Origin: Ianthella basta
Lineage: Eukaryota > Porifera > Demospongiae > Verongiida > Ianthellidae
Assembly (NCBI GenBank): GCA_964019415.1
Contig: OZ025876.1
Coordinates: forward strand, 4,234,293-4,298,292
Reading direction: 5' to 3'
Length of the DNA stretch: 64,000 nucleotides
Positions 21,345 to 34,869 of this stretch are shown one piece after another; positions within the stretch are counted from its first letter, which is position 1, and every line of letters begins with the position of its first letter. The notes beneath the pieces are model-generated. The model was given only the letters and a program-made list of their open reading frames with translations, had not been told where the DNA came from and ran no database searches. A program made the position numbers and the translations under genes.

Positions 21345-22540
21345 TGGGATGTTGTAAAACGTGTATCACACAGATCATGGATCAGGGAGCGGATCGTGAG
21401 GAGTCATGAGGTTGTCACATCATGTCGGTGACATATTCTGCAATTATTAAACAGTCCTACTAGCGGATGCCCAATCTCTTGGTCCAGTAGATGAATCGGT
21501 CTAAGCTGATTATCATTTGAAAGCACATTGAGTGACAACAGTATTCCCTGAAAATCATAGGTATTGCTCTACGTGGTCATTGGCGTGACCCCTTAACAGG
21601 CACCAGCCGAGAAAATTGATTAGCAGCTAGAAGGAATGTATGTATTAATGAACAGCAGCTTGTAATCTGTACATGATGGCCAGATACTTGAGTTACCTCT
21701 ATGACACAGAGGTTCACTCACCCTCTTTATACTGACATATGATAGAGGGAAGCAAGCATCTTTAAACTGCATCAGGTGTATTACTGGCCACTGTGAATGC
21801 ACAGATTGTATGCTCTCACTAGAAGCAGGAAGTGCAAGCAGCGGCATAGCCGACATATAGTATGATATAGGCATGTGGTGTAGCTGACATAACTGCCGTC
21901 ACCTACAGTAAGTCCTCACGATTGAGGTGCATTTTCAGGCAGAAAGTTGGCAACTTGAATGTCTTTACGTCATTTTGTTACACACGGCTTGCCATACAAT
22001 TCTTGGGCATACGTGTTGGGCATTTTACAACAACTGCACAGCAATAATGTATTCCACATTGGGTAACTCTCCTCGTACCAGGTTCAAACAACAGATCGAG
22101 TTGAACCTTGCTGAGGTATTGACCAGGTACTGGTCTTTCTATGTATGGGTGAAACTACTCATGCCCAAGCCAGCCGAGAAGCCTCACTTAATTCAGTATA
22201 TTGTATGCCTTTACATATTGATTTCAAGCACAGCTGATATATACGTAACTTTCAATGTCAAAGTCATCCATGCATGGATTTGTGTTACCCAATTGACTTG
22301 CAGAATGGCCATCATTACTGTACGTGGAGTGTCTGGTGGGTGTTTCATTTTAGCAGTGTTAGTATGATCTCTATACTACTGGCCACAAACAGTGCCATAC
22401 CCCAGGGTTTGTTTAGTGGCACACTGGTGCCTTTGTTACAGTTGCAGACTATGTCGCTGACATCATGTCTCAGTGACAGCCTTGTGCCTGCCTGCGATCC
22501 ACTTCCTGATCCATGTGATCCATGTCTTACAACATCCCCA
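21345..22540. mobile_element. Intron 9 inverted-repeat element, copy 2
   Basis: Same termini as the element at 6402-7491: GGGATGTTGTAAAACGTG near 21346 and its inverted counterpart ending near 22540. Non-coding. Confidence 0.65.
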
Positions 22541-25500
22541 TCATAAGTGACAGAGCTAAAAAAACAGTCCACAATGTAGTCTGTCTGAGGTCCCATTTTG
22601 TGGACATGTGCTCTCACATCAGTCAGTGCACTCCATTACCCAACAGCACACCAACATTGATTGTGTTGTACAAGTTGTTGGCTGTGTACTGTATTGACCA
22701 TGCCCCACCCAATCCTCAGAATGGTAGTACCCCACTGATGATGGCAGCTCTAGGTGGTCATCTTTCAGTGGCCAGATTTCTGGTAGAGACGTACCACTGT
22801 GGTGTGAATGAGGAGGATGGTGGAGTGAGTTGATGGGAGTTAATGGGAGGAGTGAGTGAGCACTCAACTTGTGTTAGTTCCCACATGTGACCAAGTGACA
22901 CAGAAGCTGGAACACAAGATGCACATTTCTTATGTTTGATTGTGATTTGTGTTTACTTAAGAGATTATAATTATTAAGTTGTAACTTAGCATAATGTGCT
23001 TTGATACTGAAGAGCAAAAGAATAGTGAATTCCAGCAAATGTGACAAGGGTTCAGCCTAACAGGTATTGATCACAAACATTGACAGCATTTTATATGTTC
23101 AATGTAAGACTGCACGAAATCTTGTTTGTGTACTCATGTGAAGCCATGACTATATCAGTCTGTGAAAGTATGTACATACATGGTGGGCAGTAATAACAGG
23201 GTTTAAATTTGTCATTTACGTAGGTGGTTTGAGAAATCTACGTACCAAATTTAATTTCCGGCCATGACATGAAACCAGATCCAGTCTTCTTTGTTTGCTT
23301 CATTGCCATATTCTGTGATGTCATTAGTATTTAGAACTTGGAACTGCTATTCAAGCCTTTTGTGGCTATTAGCCACCAATATTTCCTGCTATGTATACAG
23401 TGTTGGGTCTATGTCAGTCATATGTGGCCAGCCCCTTCCATGGCTCCCATATATTCGCATAATACCCATGGAAAGGGCCTGGGAGTTTCTCTAGTTGTCT
23501 TGTGAAGTGTTATGCAATAGCAAAGATGATGCCTAGGAGATGGCCATGTAAGAGTACAGCAATGTCTACTACTCACATACCACTGGCGCCTTTGATCCAC
23601 CCCACATCCTGTCACACACACCAATGTGGTAGTGAACAATGTGATGTGATGTGGAGGGTGAGTGAATGGTGAAAGTGGGTATAGGAGGAGGCAGCATGTG
23701 AATTACTGTATCACTGTGTGAATACCATTCGATTGTTCTCTCCTGTAGTCTGTAACACCAGTGATGTATGCTGCACGGTATGACCACCTCCCTGTACTGA
23801 AGATGTTGGTGTTACATGGAGGAGATGTGTTTCACAAGAGACGAGTGAGTCACATTCGTCAGTGTCTACCCACAACCTAATATAACATTCCACTCATGAT
23901 ACTAACCATGTACACAGGGTTCATCCACTGCCCTTCACCTTGCTGCCAAAGGTGGATCCCTTGAGTGTGTGGAGTACCTGTTGCTCCTGTTTGGAGAGAG
24001 GATGTTTGAGATGGATGAAAATGGTGCAACATGTCTTCACTATGCAGTGTTAGGTGGTAGCCTCCCAGTGATGAGGTACCTCATGGACCAGTGTGGATTT
24101 GACATCAGCTCGAGAACTACAGTGAGTTGTAGAGTGGTACAAGACATTGTGTTATTTGTTCACTTAAGATGATATTCATTTTATGTACAGTATGGTTATC
24201 CATGATTCAGAGGATCGAACTCCCACACATGCACTTCAATACACACTATGCACACACGATCACACATACACTCACACACGTCGTACATGTATCACACGCG
24301 TAGACACGTATCACACAAACTGCTACACACTACACCAGTAAACAGTGTACTGTAGCTATTGCACACACACAAACACATACAGCCCAACAGCACACCACCA
24401 CCAACATTCAGTTCATTTACATTCAGTTCATTTGTACAAGCAGTTGGCTGTGTACTGTATTGACCATGTCCCACCCAATCCTCAGGATGGTCTTACCCCA
24501 CTGATGTTGGCAGCTCAAGAGGGTCACCTTCCAGTGGCCAGATTTTTGGTAGAGACGTACCACTGTGATGTGAATGAGGAGGATGTTGAAGTGAGTGGAT
24601 GGGAGTTAATGGAAGGAGTGGGTGAGCACTCAACTTGTATTAGTTCCTACATGTGACCAAGCGACACAGGAAGCTGGAACACAAGATGGATAATATGTAA
24701 TCAAGATCAAATGCTGTCAGACCCATGACAAGTTTTATTATCACTGAAGTGCTGTTGTTTACAAGGGCTTCACATGCAGTGCCTTGCAGTATATTACGTA
24801 TGTACATGAGGGTGATTTGAGATTTGAGTTTACTGTACAAAACTCCCACTAGTAAGCGAAGGCATGTGCAATTTGTGAGAATTAATCCACATGTTGTGAG
24901 TTTGTTGTTGTGCATGTCTCTTAATGTGAATATAGTGTGATGTATATGTGAAGTGTTCAGTAGGTGTTTTATTTCATCAGTGCTAGTGTCTCTACTACTG
25001 CCTACAAACAGTACCATACCCAGGGTTTGTTTAGTGGTACACTGGTGCCTTTGATCCACCCCACACACTGTCACACACACCAATGTGGTAGTGAACAATG
25101 TGATGTGATGTGGAGGGTGAGTGAATGGTGAGAGTGGGCATTGGAGGAGGCAGCATGTGAATTCCTGTATCACTGTGTGAATACCATTTGATTGTTCTCT
25201 CCTGTAGTCATGGACACCAGTGATATATGCTGCACGGTGTGACCACCTCCCTGTACTGAAGATGTTGGTGGAACATGGAGGAGATGTGTTTCACAAAACA
25301 CAAGTGAGTCACACTCATCAGTGTGCACCCACAATGTAATACAACATTCCACTCATGATACTAACCATGTGCACAGGATTCATCCACTGCCCTTCACCGT
25401 GCTGCCTATGGTGGATCCCTTGAGTGTGTGGAGTACCTGCTGTCCCTCTTTGAAGAGAGAATATTTGAGATGGATGAAAATGGTGCAACATGTCTTCACT

Positions 25501-25580
25501 ATGCAGTGTTAGGTGGTAGCCTCCCAGTGATGAGGTACCTCGTGGACCAGTGTGGATTTGACCTCAGCTTGAGAACTGCA

Positions 25581-26844
25581 GTGAGTTGTAGAGTGGTAAA
25601 TGACATTATGTTATTTGTTCGTGTGACAAACATACTAGATCACATGCACTTGAATACACACAGTTCACATGCCAACCCCCCCTCCCCTCCCCCCCACACA
25701 CACGAAGACGACAGCGTCATACTAAATGGAGGCTGGAAGTGGTCTGTCTTGAGACTAGTGTTTCCAAATATAGCAGTGCTCCATGTGTGAACAATCATAG
25801 GCGTAGGAAGCACCGGGAGTGGGGGAGGGAGGCACCAGGGGCATGTGCCCCCCCCCCCCCCCTTCAGAAATCTCTCTTAAATTGTGCTCCACTGATCTCT
25901 AAAGAAGTCAGGAGCTCCTCTATAGTCAAAGCAATATCTACAGCTAGCTATGTCAATCACTGCCTATGCCCTTAATCAGCTTCATTTGCCTTACTTGCCT
26001 TTGACTATATTCCAGTAGACACTAGCGGCAGCCATTTTCTTTCCTTAATTTTATGCAAACTTAGATCACATGACATTCATGTGCCCCCCAAATTCAATCT
26101 GCATTCCTATGCCCCTGACAATGTACCATTACATTAAAGATAGGTGAGTAAGAGCTTGCCCACAGGTGGTTGTCTTAGGCAGGTATCACTGTATCAGATA
26201 CCACCCCACCATTTTTATGCCACTGATATCATGTCTGCATGGTTGCTGTAGCAATGAAATAATGATGTCATTGTTGTGGGCAGAGTTCAGATGCTATGCC
26301 TACAGAATGTATAGATGCTGCTTGCAGCTAAAGTCAAACCTCACTGATATCCCTATTTGTACCTTTAATACACACGCTACCGACCAATTATGCATGCACA
26401 GTCGGGCACTATAGGTGGTATATATACTCTGTGTATTACACCAAGACATGACCCGGACTCTGCACATAATGTCAGACTCTGCTTATGTGTTTGTACTGAG
26501 AGTATGCCAAATATGGCAGTGCTCCATGTGTGAACATGTGCCATTACATGTCTGTACTGTCCCAGAGTCCCACTCTGAGATAGTCGTCTCACTAGTGGTC
26601 ACTCACACTTGCTGAGTACCAAGAACAGACTGTGTCCCACTCATGGATGCACTCGTGCATTTGTGCAGCCTTATCTTCTGCTCATGTTGTCTATGCTTCC
26701 CTCTTGTCCAACAACGCTACCTACTAACTTGTACGGTGCAGGATATCTCTGTGTCCCACATGTGATGTGTTGTGAAGTGGTAGTTGCACTTGTACTTCTA
26801 CACTTGCCACATCCAGTCTGTCATGTCTACCAACCGTCCTTCAG
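25581..26844. other. Intron 15 of copy 2
   Basis: Non-coding. Contains a C homopolymer near 25849-25862. A block around 26505-26560 is shared with copy 3 (about 40235-40290). Confidence 0.5.
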
Positions 26845-27247
26845 AATGGCCAGAACTGCTTCCTGTTGGCTTGCGTGAAGGGACATCAAGAGATTGTCTG
26901 TGAACTGCTCACAAAAGACCAAGTAGACCAGAATATGCTGGACAATGTGAGGAATTAACCAGTTAACTGTCTCTTTGTCCACTGTGTCATAGTTTGTGTC
27001 CCACACTTGCAGGATGGTCATGGTGCAGTACACCTGGCATGTGAAGGTGGTCATGTCCCACTTGTAAAGACACTGGTGGAGGAGTATGGGATGTCACCAG
27101 ATGTCAGAGACTATGTGAGCATCTTGACAGTGCATGAGCTGATACCTTATACCCCTTTGACATGTAGTACATGAGCATACACTTTACACCCGTTCCCTTT
27201 GACATGAATACACAACTGGGTCAAACCTGAGTCAATTAAACCTGCTT

Positions 27248-27541
27248 TGACCCGGTTTTATCTGTTTCTGTTCACATGGCAGCAAATACTGCTATATATT
27301 TCATAAGTGAACTTGGCCACTCAATATCTGTCCTGTCTGTCCTTCATCGGAGAATCACAGCAGATAGGCATGCACGAATGGTGGAGGATATGGCAGAGAG
27401 AGCACGTGGATGTCACTTCTCTTTACACTACGTTTGGTCATGGAAGCCCTGCCTGTGTTGTTTGACCATGCACAATCTCCCTGATTACCTGAGTTTTCCT
27501 AACTATCCGGAGTACATAGTTGCTGGATAAAACCGGTCCGG
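27248..27541. mobile_element. Possible small inverted-repeat element in intron 17 of copy 2
   Basis: GACCCGGTTTTATC at about 27248 is mirrored by GATAAAACCGGTC near 27528. The interval is shared in part by copy 3 (about 41005-41280) but absent from copy 1, suggesting insertion in a copy 2/3 ancestor or loss from copy 1. Confidence 0.35.
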
Positions 27542-29093
27542 CCATGGCTGGACTGGCCGGTCTGGGTGCTATGGCCCTGCACTTTGCCAGCAAAGCTGAA
27601 ATCATGTGCACGCATTCCATTTTTATCTGCATTCATAATGCAAGGTTCCTCTTTTGCAGATTCTTTGCTTACAAGTGGTATTATTGTATATGCATCCACT
27701 TGTTGCTGTAGGCTGGAAGAACTCCTATTCAGCTTGCACCAGGCAGTGCTCATGCTGATCTCCTCAAAGCTCTCCATCTGGAAGTGGACAGCAGTGCTCC
27801 GCAATGTATGTCATCTCACAACTAGCTCCTTACCACTGTGCACCCACTCAGTTAATTTGTTGAATTCAGTCAACCTGTAACATGTCTGCACATGCTCCAT
27901 GTTCACTCTCTCCTCATATTTCCCTCATCTTTTAGCTCTCCAAAGTCCCCTCCCCTCATATCCAGCCCACGAGTCTGTCCTGGAGGATGTATGCTGGATT
28001 CCTTCAGGAGTAGATACCCTCTTCATCACACCATTTAGGGGAGTGTTCTCTCTGCAGCCTGAGGGTGGAGAGGAGGAAGGGGATGAAGACATGATCCTGC
28101 TCCATGTGCCTCAGGGGGCAGTGAGAGCAGATGGAGAGGGAGTGTTGGAGGTCCGCTATGCTGTGATTCCTGATGGCCCATTCAGGACACCAGAGGGCTA
28201 CAGGCTCTGCAGTATGACAGTCTACCTCTACTACGACCCAGCCCAAGCCACCAAGCCCTTCTACCTCCTCCTTCCCCACTGGTGTGGTGCACCAGACCAC
28301 CCTACTTTTGTCACCTCTCCCCACACTCTCCCAGAAGGGGAGCCGTGCTACCCCTTTCGTTTGTTAGAGGGAGGAGAGTTTGGAGAAGGGTATGGGCTCC
28401 TGGAGGTGGATGGTCACTCCTCCCTGTTTGGAGTAGCCTACCGTCTGGAGGACACCAGTAGGTACCTTGCATCGCAGTGGGAGAGGGAAGAGGGCAACAT
28501 CTTGTACTCTAAGGTGGCAATCACCTTTGACTCCAATGTCTGGATCAGGGTGAGTGTGTGCTGGGTCTTGCTGCCTTAGTCCTTTGACATCATCTGGTTA
28601 TTCCATGATTTAGATTCTGAAGAAGCACTGGAGTGAGTGGAAAAAGACAGAGATGAGACAGAGCTGCAATTTGCTGTGGAGGAGCACATGTACCCTCCAG
28701 CCATTTCTCTTGAGGTTGTGCGGAGTGAAGTGCCGAAACATATGCGATCACACAAGTGCATTCTCCTTCATATCCATGGTGGCATGGAAGGAGCTATGCA
28801 TTTCCCAGTTGACTTCTCTGAGGAGAAGGAAGGTATGTCTTGACTGTAGTGTGTACTTGTACTTGTGTACATTCATGTGCTGGCAATGATTTAGGTTAAT
28901 TTTCTCATTCAACAGCTACATGTTGTGTATCATATGCAGTTGGGTCACATTTACAGCATTACTATCCTTCCATGCACTTGTATTTATGTCCTTACTCTAC
29001 TGTAGCCCCCTTTGTTGTGGTTACTCGTGCACCTTCAGAGGAAGGTTATTCAGAGATGTCAGTTTCTCCGATATGTGAGGCTCCTGCTAGTGG

Positions 29094-29275
<182 letters not shown>

Positions 29276-30069
29276 ACATACATGCATGTATGCAAGCTGT
29301 ACGCCATAGCTAATTCTAGAAAGTGTGACATGTGTAGTGACATTCCTTTGAATGCCTTCTTGGAAGATGCACCTGTAGTATAGTCAAGTACGATCACCAT
29401 GACTCCGTAACTTACGCTTGAACATTGCATTCAATGGTACAAATCACAGACATGTATGCTTAGTGCATATCTTATAATTTGGTATGTGGAGCTGATGTCA
29501 TCAGTTACCATTCTAACTTCGCTCGTCTGTTGTATGCAGGTGAGAGGAAGGTTGTCCAGAGCACGTCTGAGGTAGCTCTCATTGACCCTGTCCTCTCACA
29601 GCCAGTGCACTGTGAGTGAACATGTGTACTTGTGTTGAGTTCAGTGAAGCACTACAAAGACAACCTCACTGTTGTGTGCTAGGTGCTGTGCTCAGATTAC
29701 AGGGCTTGCTCAATAGTGCCATCTTTTGTCTCCTTTGCAGCTTGTGAAAGATATACTGTGCTCTTCAGAAAGTATGTCAGCAGACAAGGTGCCGGCAAGG
29801 GTAAAGCCATTCTTGAGTGGGTGGGGCTTTCCCCACAGGAGATGAAATTGTGTTATCAAAGCAACCCTAGTAACGAGGAGGAAGCAATTCAAGATGGTCT
29901 GATCAAGTGGTGGGAGACTCATGGAAATCGTTGCACATGGCAGGTTCTCCTTGATGCGATGAAGTTTGCAGGCATCGCACAGCAACACTGCACAGAGTTT
30001 GTGGAAGAGCTCCGTCAAATGATGCAAGGTGAGGTTACCTTTCCTTTGAAGTGCTCTTGTACACAATGA

Positions 30070-31366
30070 CAGTTGTAGCCTCGTGTGTGTGCTACGTACT
30101 GTAGGTGTGACATGTGTCCCACCTCTACACCTGTGTGATTGGTCTTATCATTACGTAGGTAACAAGTGACCAACCCACCAAACAACAGTCGTGTGTTTGT
30201 TTCAAAGAGAAACACTTGTACAGGACATTACTGAATTACACAATCTGTGTGTATTGTGTGACACACATTTGATATTAGTATTGCAATACAGTAACACTTG
30301 CCATGTATCCTGTTTATACTGTTTGTACCACTACACTTCTATTGCCCAATGTGTTAACATTGTACAGTGTATTTGGCAGCATGTGCCACATCATCATACA
30401 GGATGTATCTTTTAACATTGCAACCAGTACCAGTGCATGGTCAGTCATGAAGTTCATGTGATGTGGCTGGATGTTTGTAGTCAAAGTTCTGGGCTGTCAA
30501 ATGACATGACATTATAAATCACTACATACACGTGTACACGCTGTAGCTACATACATATGCCACGAGTAGGGATTAAGCAATCATTCCCTTGATTGAGTTT
30601 GTATGCATGGTGGATGCATTATACCTATACAATATTATGTACTTTAGCCTGCCCATGTGGTTAGCTAGCTGTGATTGAATGCATACATAATATACATACA
30701 GAATGATATTGTGCATGTGATAAGCATGCACCATGCAGTGTTACACTTTGCAAACTGACAACGACCAATGTATAGTGGTACAGATTTGCAGGCATGTAGC
30801 TGATATTGTTATAACATTGGTCTTAGCTTTTGACCGACGCGTGTGCATTTCTTAACTTTTGCCTGTGTGCATTTCTTGCCAATGTCTATACAATGTTTGC
30901 CCCCTAGCTAGCTGTAGTGTCCTGCTCACCAGTGTTATTAGACTTCACTGGAGTGCTTTGCACCCACATCTACAGCCTCATCTGGGGGAGGCACTTTCTT
31001 CACATGACTGTTGTTATTGTTGCTGTTGCTGTTCCAACACATGGTGCCACTCAGTGCTACAGACCGTACTGCCCTCTCTACATCTCAGATAGAACAATGG
31101 GAAGCTCCCCATGCCAACTATAGCGTCAAACACTATACTTAGTCTACTGTATACTTTGCTTAACTGGCCATGGGTGTAGCTACAAAGGCTACACTGCACC
31201 GTTACAACACAGGTATACAATGTACCCATATGTAATGTGCATGACTGCATGCAATAAAGGGCCGACATACTGACGTGTATTTTCTACACTGCTCCACTGT
31301 TAGTAAGGCAGTGTTTGACAGGGTATGCCTACATACAGGACGCACACTTCACTCCAGTCTTCGCAG
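30070..31366. other. Spacer after copy 2 with a decayed 5' part of the Cys-rich module
   Basis: The 3' flank is homologous to 83-659. A block at 30909-31123 aligns with the candidate C-terminal exon at 660-763, but a short deletion changes its frame. An open 68-codon frame at 30917 is not conserved in the other copies. Confidence 0.45.
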
Positions 31367-31835
31367 GCTCAAACTCATCACACGGACAGCACCCGTGGAC
31401 TCGGTACTGGTGGTTCTGGTGGATATGGCGGACCTGTCAGCACCCGACCACGCATGCCACAACCCACATCAAGACCAACATTGGAAACAATGCACTACTC
31501 CAATCCTTCACCATCATCTGGTACCATGCAGCCTCCAAATCAGCCACCTCTGGCTGGCCCCAGTGCTACATCTCCTCCTCCACGCTTCCAAACACAAGTG
31601 GGAGAACAGGCCACTCTTGCACCAAGGGATAGCTCTCAGGTGAGTCATGTACTGATGTGCAGTGTGTACACGCGCATATACATATGCTTAGCCAACCCCA
31701 CCTTCATGTGTAGCTACACCTCTCTCTGCACAGCCAATGTGTAAGAACCCCCAGTGCCAGAAACCATGTTATGTTGAAGGCAGCAAGGTGTTTGATTACT
31801 GTGGCAAGAGGTGCCAAAACTCACATGCAAACTAA
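31367..31835 (+). CDS. Cys-rich/Pro-rich module B2, two terminal exons
   Basis: Exon 31367-31639 (91 codons, phase 0 at both ends) starts AQTHHTDSTRGLGTGGSGGY and continues Pro/Ser-rich to a clean CAG/GTGAGT donor. Exon 31734-31835 starts PMCKNPQCQKPCYVEGSKVF and ends DYCGKRCQNSHAN and TAA. The six-Cys pattern suggests a small metal-binding unit. The CKFPGCQKPC exon seen at 2015-2298 is missing here. Whether this is an independent gene or 3' exons of copy 2 is open. Confidence 0.5.
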
Positions 31836-32574
31836 TCAAATATATTCCTTCAAGTACCTTTGGCATATAGTACGTGAGAGTTATGTATGCTTTAGTTAAA
31901 ACCCAATACATACCATGTACACACACACTTTTGTGAGTTTTTGAAGGAATCTGAGCAATGCTGAAGTGTAAAGCATCAATCACTGTGATGAACTTGTTAA
32001 TTGATATTGGGATGAACGCTGCAAACAGTTTAACATTCTAATGGACTGACAGTGACCTTAATTGGCACCACCCTTTAAGGGCCGCATGGTGGCCATTCTA
32101 CATGTAATGCTTGTGATTGGGACATATTGTAGACAGATATAATGCATTGGGATGTTTTGCAATGATGTGTGTCCTTACCATTAGCTGTGATTTAATAACA
32201 TTACTTATACCAGCAAGTATATATGCACGTACAAGGACCATCCAGAATTCAACTTATGCACTGAGGGAATGTGTGCGTACAAGACAGACATGTTGATTGT
32301 GCAGCTATATCTTCAAGCTGTTAACTTCCTACCCAGATTGCACACTGACTGGTTCAAATACAGAGTGGGTCAACAGTCATGTGTTATGTGTGGCATTACT
32401 TTGCCAAGTTTGTGCTCTGGTACAGTAAGAGAGTGTTCCTTTAATATTGTAGGTCAAATTTTTATACATCACTAGCTGTATTGAATTCACAGAGGATAGG
32501 CTACAGCCAACACCATGCATGCGCTCTCCAGGGCTATCCTTTCCTGCGTAAACCTTTGCGGGACCATGCACGTG

Positions 32575-32624
32575 TCACGTGATATCAATTGAGTTACCAC
32601 GCCCCCTGCTACACCCCATGCATT
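32575..32624 (+). promoter_or_regulatory. Promoter core of copy 3, cut off from its gene
   Basis: TCACGTGA (32575-32582) and ACCACGCCCCCTG (32596-32608) match the copy 4 promoter up to CCCCATGCATT (32624). The matching leader resumes at about 34870, after a 2.2 kb insertion. Confidence 0.5.
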
Positions 32625-34869
32625 ACCGGTGTAACAGGATTTCAGTTCCCCCCGGATATCAGTTCCCCTCAGAACTGGAATCCTAGGATTGGAGGTCCCC
32701 CTCTAGGATTTCAGTTTCCCCCTGCGAATCGGTGCGGCGGAACGCCTGTCCTAGTACGGGAGTTCCGCGTAAGAAGTCAGCTGGTCCTGGGAACATAGCC
32801 GTGCTGCAGTTGTGCGCCTCAACGACGGCGTAGCTACGCGCGTGGGTCCGGGGCCAAGAGCAGGTGGCAATGAAACCACGAAGCAGTACCTTATGGTAGC
32901 CGTCAACTATTTGCTGCCTTCTCTGGCCTTACGGGCGAGTTTGTACGTGCAGCTAGAGAGCGAGCTCGAATGTAGCAGTGTATCGCGGTCGATCAGCTAC
33001 TCAAGTAAACTTTAAAGTAGACTGCAGCTGCAAGTTATATAGTGCACAGTTATTGTGAATTGCCTGCGTGAATTGTGCATATTCCTTATCACTATATTGA
33101 CATGGTGTTACCAAGACAGAAATTCCAGGCTGGTATGTACCACTGGGCAGAACACTTGTTCCAGGCTAAGTGGCCGGCACAGGAATGACAGACACCTGCA
33201 TGCTACTGCATCAACACAAGCACCTTCATAAATTAATCAATTAATTAACCAATTCAATTCAATTCAATAACCAAAATGGATACATCTCCAATACTGGAGG
33301 TCATCCCTATACTTATACACTGATATATTAGCATGGCAAGTAGTTAGTTATACGATATAGAAGCTATTTAAAATTATCTGTCCATCTTGAGCGTGGTATT
33401 CCTCTTGGTCTCTTCCCCTCCATCTCTCCAACAAAAACTTTCTTTGTTAACCTCTCATTGCTCATTTCTTCCAGTCTAACCCTTCACTTCTCCTGCTTTC
33501 TCTTCACTGCATCCAAAACACTTTCTTGTCTCAACTTCTCCCTAATGTCTACATTTCTCATCCGATCCAACCTAGTCACACCTTCGATCCGCCTCAACAC
33601 CTTCATCTGGGTGGCCTGCACTTTCAATTGCTGCTGCTTAGATAGAGTCCACGTCTCACAACCGTACAATAATGTTGGCATCACTGTGGCATTCACTACT
33701 TTCAGCTTAGTGCTCCTGCTCAATTCCTTCCTTCTCAGTACTACATCATTCAACCCTCCGATCACCCGTGTTGCACCCCCAATCCTTGCCTCTACTTCCT
33801 TCTCCATTCTCCCATCACTACTAATCATCACACCCAAGTACTTCATTGCATCTACCTGTTCTATTACCTCTTCATCAATTTTGACTTCACATTCCTCTCT
33901 CTTCCTTGCAATCCTCATCACTTTAGTCTTTCTCCAATTCACCCTCAGCTCCCACCTGCTCAGCACATCACTCATACCTGTAAATTGTGCTGTTGCCCTT
34001 CCACTGATTCTGCCATTACCACCATGTCATCCGCAAAAAGGAGTAGCCCTACATCACCAGTTGACAACTTCACCTCCCTCAGAAACTGCCTTCTTGCCTC
34101 CCTCGTCACGCTGTCGATAAACACATTATACAGCACTTTCTTCTTTTGCACTGCACTCTTCACCTCCTCATTCCACCATCTTGTTCTCTTTACCTGTCCA
34201 CTTCTCCCCCTCATTGTCCCACACACCTTCGTTGCCGCCCCCACTATACCTTCTTTCAACTCCTTCCATGCCAATTCAACATCCTTTCCTGATGCACACC
34301 CACCAGCTCTAGCTTCCTCATACAGTTCAGCAATCACTGCCTGATATTCTCTTCTCACCCTATCATCCTTCAAATTGCGAATTTTAATCTTCTGTCTCCC
34401 CCTCACTTGACTACTGTTCTTTACTCTCCTTAATTAACCATATATTATTATATATGAGAGCACCAAATTACATACACAATCACACATGCTTGCAGCTATT
34501 TTATGACGTTGTCTGGGTATATACCTACAGAATACCAAGCACACCTGCATAGAGCAGGATAAGCAGTAGCCAAAGCTGCCACAGCTTTGTATGAAGTATT
34601 CCCAATGTTACAATGTTAATTCACCACATTCACACAGTCTATGTAATCATGCTTGCACAAAGTAACGAACACCACATTGTGCATAATGTGGAAATTGCTC
34701 CACATTCACAGCATGCATGGTCACTTGTTGGAGGACAACAGCAATTACATGTTGGATATAATGGCTTAATTGCATTTACAATGAAGTACATCTAGTATGT
34801 GATCACTTCAATCACTAAAGAAGTTCACTTGCGTCAGGACTCAATGCCTGCCACTAGGTATATATCTGC
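32625..34869. mobile_element. Insertion between promoter and start codon of copy 3
   Basis: Comparison with copy 4 (46471-46505) shows about 2.24 kb replacing some 25 bp of leader. It holds unplaced sequence with repeated ATTTCAGTTCCCCC-like blocks (32638-32725), a non-LTR retroelement remnant (33240-34406), and AT-rich flanks. The full set of elements and boundaries is not resolved. Confidence 0.65.
33240..34406 (-). pseudogene. Non-LTR retrotransposon reverse transcriptase remnant
   Basis: On the minus strand 34406-33972 encodes a basic linker (RTRWWNEEVKSAVQKKK) joined directly to LLLFADDMVV, the catalytic FADD motif. A frame change follows at about 33975, then 33975-33484 gives RVNWRKTKVM, AMKYLGVMISSDG and LLYGCETWTL, which are typical of the RT thumb region in LINE elements. 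The fingers and palm upstream of FADD are deleted. An ATTGA-type simple repeat at 33240-33280 marks the 3' tail. It is inactive. Confidence 0.8.

Noticed and set aside
27276..27530. 84-codon frame in intron 17 of copy 2
   Set aside because: The copy 3 counterpart does not keep the frame and no domain was recognised.
30917..31123. 68-codon frame starting MSCSPVLL
   Set aside because: Neither the frame nor the end is conserved in the homologous blocks at 660 and 44572.
33458..34120. 220-codon plus-strand frame
   Set aside because: It is antisense to the retroelement RT, which shows recognisable motifs on the minus strand.
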